Of a DNA stretch of 64,000 nucleotides, positions 63,447 through 64,000 are shown piece after piece; the first letter of the stretch is position 1; every line of letters starts with the position of its first letter. The stretch is from Setoptus koraiensis (taxonomy: Eukaryota > Arthropoda): assembly GCA_048013815.1 (NCBI GenBank), contig CM106586.1:8370001-8434000 (forward strand). The letters are read 5' to 3'. A model generated the notes under the pieces. It saw nothing but the letters and a program-made list of their open reading frames with translations. It was not told the origin of the DNA and did not search any database. Made by a program: the position numbers and the translations under genes.

Positions 63447-63742
63447 CTTGCAACAACCACAGCAGCCACAGCAACCACAGCAACCGCAACAACGACAGCA
63501 ACGACAGCAGCCACAGCAACCGCAACAACCACAACAACGACAGCATCGACGGCAGCGAGTTTGTGTCATGTACTTGATGTCAATGATACTCGATGTGCAC
63601 AATCAATGTCGCAATGCCAAACGAAGCCAGCGACAAGTGACAGCGAGACAGACAGCCTGCCAAAGTCAATGGCAAACCGATGGCCACTTGTGGCTGCCAG
63701 TGGCTGCCAGCGGCTCAAAGTGGCTCAAAGTGGCTCAAAGTG
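63447..63742. repeat. CAA/CAG tract and 10-bp GGCTCAAAGT repeats
   Basis: 63447-63545 is CAA/CAG/CCA triplets. At about 63690-63742 a 10-bp unit GGCTCAAAGT and its variant GGCTGCCAGT repeat five or more times. Confidence 0.8.
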
Positions 63743-64000
63743 GCGCCCCTGTGCAAGTTGCTAAAAAAAGGCTCGCTCGCCAAGGTGTCGCAAGTGTCAG
63801 TGTGGCACTGACAGCGGCACAACTCAGCTGAGTTGGTCGCGAGTTGCCGCAACAGAGTGGCTACAACAACCCGACAAACAATCATAAGTCACACATGTGG
63901 CCAGGTAATGCGCCATTGGGACAGTTATGGCGTGCATGATGTATGTGTCGATATATTGTCGTGTTGCCGGTGCCGTTATCATCATCACAGTCGCTTATTA

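Larger units (their letters stand above)
59946..64000. other. Gene-poor terminal region with minisatellites
   Basis: Four kb with GA (60640-60667) and GTT runs, short tandem arrays and CAA-rich sequence (63447-63545). A plus-strand stretch ends in a good donor (CTGGACAG|GTGAGTAG at 62631) and could be the first exon of a gene beyond the window. Part of the region is GC-rich. I see no protein I can name. Confidence 0.45.

Noticed and set aside
1-64000. CRISPR arrays, LTR or other virus-like elements, LINEs, DNA transposons with terminal repeats
   Set aside because: The repeats are simple-sequence tracts, minisatellites or gene duplications. I saw no integrase, reverse transcriptase, transposase or paired terminal repeats, though short degraded pieces could escape reading by eye.

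Overview
The window looks like nuclear DNA of an arthropod. The proteins have arthropod-type partners (a Clic of the fly type, a CYP4 P450, a contactin-type C-type lectin domain, a Sidekick cytoplasmic tail, LST-2). Intergenic DNA is long and rich in CA/GT, CAA/GTT and TA simple repeats. Genes are strikingly intron-poor: IleRS, LSG1, LST-2, the SLC44 gene and a 4.6-kb Sidekick-like gene are all single open frames. A chelicerate, perhaps an acariform mite, is my guess; the sequence alone does not prove it.

Layout. 1-2.1 kb: simple repeats. 2.1-9.7 kb: TM2D2 (-), MESD (+), cytosolic isoleucyl-tRNA synthetase (-), CLIC (+). 9.7-15 kb: gene-poor, CAA/GTT-rich. 15.0-17.3 kb: a GC-rich three-exon CYP4. 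19.7-22.6 kb: a tandem duplication carrying two paralogous secreted proteins, with a small stray piece of VPS33A between them. 23.1-25.3 kb: VPS33A. 28 kb: a ZP-C-only secreted protein. 32.7-39.3 kb: a small TATA-driven membrane-protein candidate, an SLC44 gene with almost no ectodomain, SSU72, LSG1 and a 45-residue ORF just upstream of LSG1.

39.4-45.7 kb is the oddest part. The intact CHMP6 gene is surrounded by fragments of other genes: a Sidekick-like fragment, an IleRS fragment and a probable MLF first-exon fragment, with two copies of the CHMP6 upstream region bracketing the latter two. Two of the parent genes lie in this same window (5.6-6.6 kb and 50.9-52.1 kb), so this is a direct record of local copy-and-paste. 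46.3-52.9 kb: LST-2 (+) facing a single-exon chimera of a contactin-type C-type lectin domain with Sidekick Ig/FN3/TM/tail (-). 54.7-59.9 kb: a four-exon ABCG transporter with a long Q/N/S-rich N-terminus. The rest is gene-poor.

The genes do not form one pathway. Membrane traffic recurs (VPS33A, CHMP6, LST-2, MESD), but arthropod genes are not in operons and I read the clustering as chance. Three convergent pairs are tight: MESD/IleRS (57 bp), SSU72/LSG1 (99 bp) and LST-2/Sidekick-like (310 bp). The best leads are the gene-fragment patchwork, the lectin-Sidekick chimera, the doubled VPS4-binding motif in CHMP6, the ectodomain-poor SLC44 and a palindrome cluster at 7.77-7.93 kb.
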